NCBI RefSeq assembly: GCF_013141915.1
Contig: NZ_SROX01000002.1
Span: 558,001-622,000 of the forward strand
Source of the DNA: Cupriavidus necator
GTDB taxonomy: Bacteria > Pseudomonadota > Gammaproteobacteria > Burkholderiales > Burkholderiaceae
Direction of reading: 5' to 3'
DNA length: 64,000 bases
Below the pieces are notes generated by a model. It was not told the DNA's origin. It saw nothing but the letters and a program-made list of their open reading frames with translations, and did no database searches. Below, in pieces: positions 63,426-64,000 of this stretch (its first letter is position 1; every line of letters starts with the position of its first letter). The position numbers and the translations under genes are program-made.

Positions 63426-64000
63426 ATGTCTGCCACTCCTGCCACGACTGCACCCACCCCCGGCGCCGGCGACCGCCGCGCGCTACGCGCGCAACTGCTG
63501 GCGCAGCGGGCCGCCCTGCCGGCCCGCGCCGACACCGACGCGCGCATCGCGGCCGCGCTGTCCGAACTGCTGGCGGGCCTGGCCGTGCGCTGCCTGGGCT
63601 TCTACTGGCCGATCCAGCAGGAGTTCGACGCGCGCGCCGCGGTGGCGCAGTGGCTGGCCGACGTACCCGGCCGCCATGCGGCGCTGCCCTCGGTCAGCCG
63701 CCCCGGTGCGCCGCTGGACTTTCACCTGTGGACGCCGGATACGCCCATGGCCACCGGCCACTATGGCATCCCGGTGCCGGACGGCACCGAGGCCGCCATG
63801 CCCGATGCGCTGCTTATTCCCTGTGTCGGTTTCAGCCCGGACAAGTTCCGCCTGGGCTATGGCGGCGGCTTCTACGACCGCACGCTGGCGGCCATGGCGC
63901 CGCGGCCGGTGGCAATCGGCATCGGCCACGACGCTTGCCGTATCGCGCTGCAGGCGCAGCCGCACGACATCGCCATGGACTGGATCGTGACAGAGTCAGG
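63426..64000 (+). CDS. 5-formyltetrahydrofolate cyclo-ligase (partial, runs off right edge)
   Basis: 191 codons before the window ends; the frame is open to the edge. N-terminal RRALRAQLLAQRAALP, FYWPIQQEF, then PDALLIPCVGFSPDKF and YGGGFYDRTL, the ATP- and folate-binding signature of the family. The usual length is about 190-200 residues, so very little is missing. It recycles 5-formyl-THF to methenyl-THF. About 105 bp upstream separates it from the divergent transglycosylase gene. Confidence 0.92.
   Translation, partial: MSATPATTAPTPGAGDRRALRAQLLAQRAALPARADTDARIAAALSELLAGLAVRCLGFYWPIQQEFDARAAVAQWLADVPGRHAALPSVSRPGAPLDFHLWTPDTPMATGHYGIPVPDGTEAAMPDALLIPCVGFSPDKFRLGYGGGFYDRTLAAMAPRPVAIGIGHDACRIALQAQPHDIAMDWIVTES

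Noticed and set aside
1-64000. CRISPR arrays, tRNA or rRNA genes
   Set aside because: No regularly spaced direct repeats and no tRNA cloverleaf or rRNA sequence noticed on reading; small or degenerate tRNA could be missed without a scan.

Overview
The window joins two different kinds of DNA. From about 44.7 kb to the right edge it is ordinary, very GC-rich betaproteobacterial chromosome. glmS, glmU, ttcA, folB, a MidA-type methyltransferase, a DUF2905 protein, a five-gene Liv-type ABC transporter, cca, a glutathione S-transferase, an NDUFA9-like epimerase, a soluble lytic transglycosylase and a 5-formyl-THF cyclo-ligase sit in a layout typical of Burkholderiaceae, most likely Cupriavidus or a close relative. 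The genus is inferred from protein character and gene order only.

From base 1 to about 44,660 the DNA is visibly less GC-rich, and nearly every recognisable gene belongs to immunity or accessory families. The boundary lies exactly 25 bp past the glmS stop codon, the classic attTn7 position. The sequence on the island side begins with a TGT...ACA-type end followed by repeats of a TnsB-site-like motif, so I read this as the glmS-proximal end of a Tn7-like element or a remnant of one. No tns genes are in the window, so any transposition genes would have to lie off the left edge or be lost.

Island layout from the left: small and hypothetical genes (a HAD-like protein lacking its nucleophile Asp, a two-copy DUF6471 protein, an antitoxin remnant, three tandem paralogues of an unnamed family, a Nudix hydrolase, a broken HEPN-like gene) up to 6.5 kb; a SPARSA-type short Argonaute plus SIR2-APAZ pair (6.8-10.2 kb); a DUF4145 protein, an intact HEPN-like paralogue and an H-NS-like silencer (10.5-12.2 kb). 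Then comes a run of about 31 kb transcribed entirely leftward: a frameshifted HNH-like gene, a DUF429 protein, McrC, McrB, an HTH/coiled-coil protein, QatD-C-B-A, a small hypothetical, Druantia type III (DruE, DruH), type I restriction-modification (HsdR, HsdS, HsdM), a DUF2971 protein and a stand-alone SIR2 protein.

The genes therefore form layered anti-phage and anti-plasmid defence: DNA modification and cleavage (HsdMSR, McrBC), large helicase systems (Druantia), nucleobase-synthase-like Qat, and NAD-depleting abortive systems (SPARSA, SIR2). Best candidates for something undescribed are the SIR2 + DUF2971 pair beside the transposon end, the genes flanking McrBC, the triplicated small family at 3.3-4.6 kb, and the duplicated HEPN-like family. 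All functions are by recognition of sequence motifs; no database search was run.
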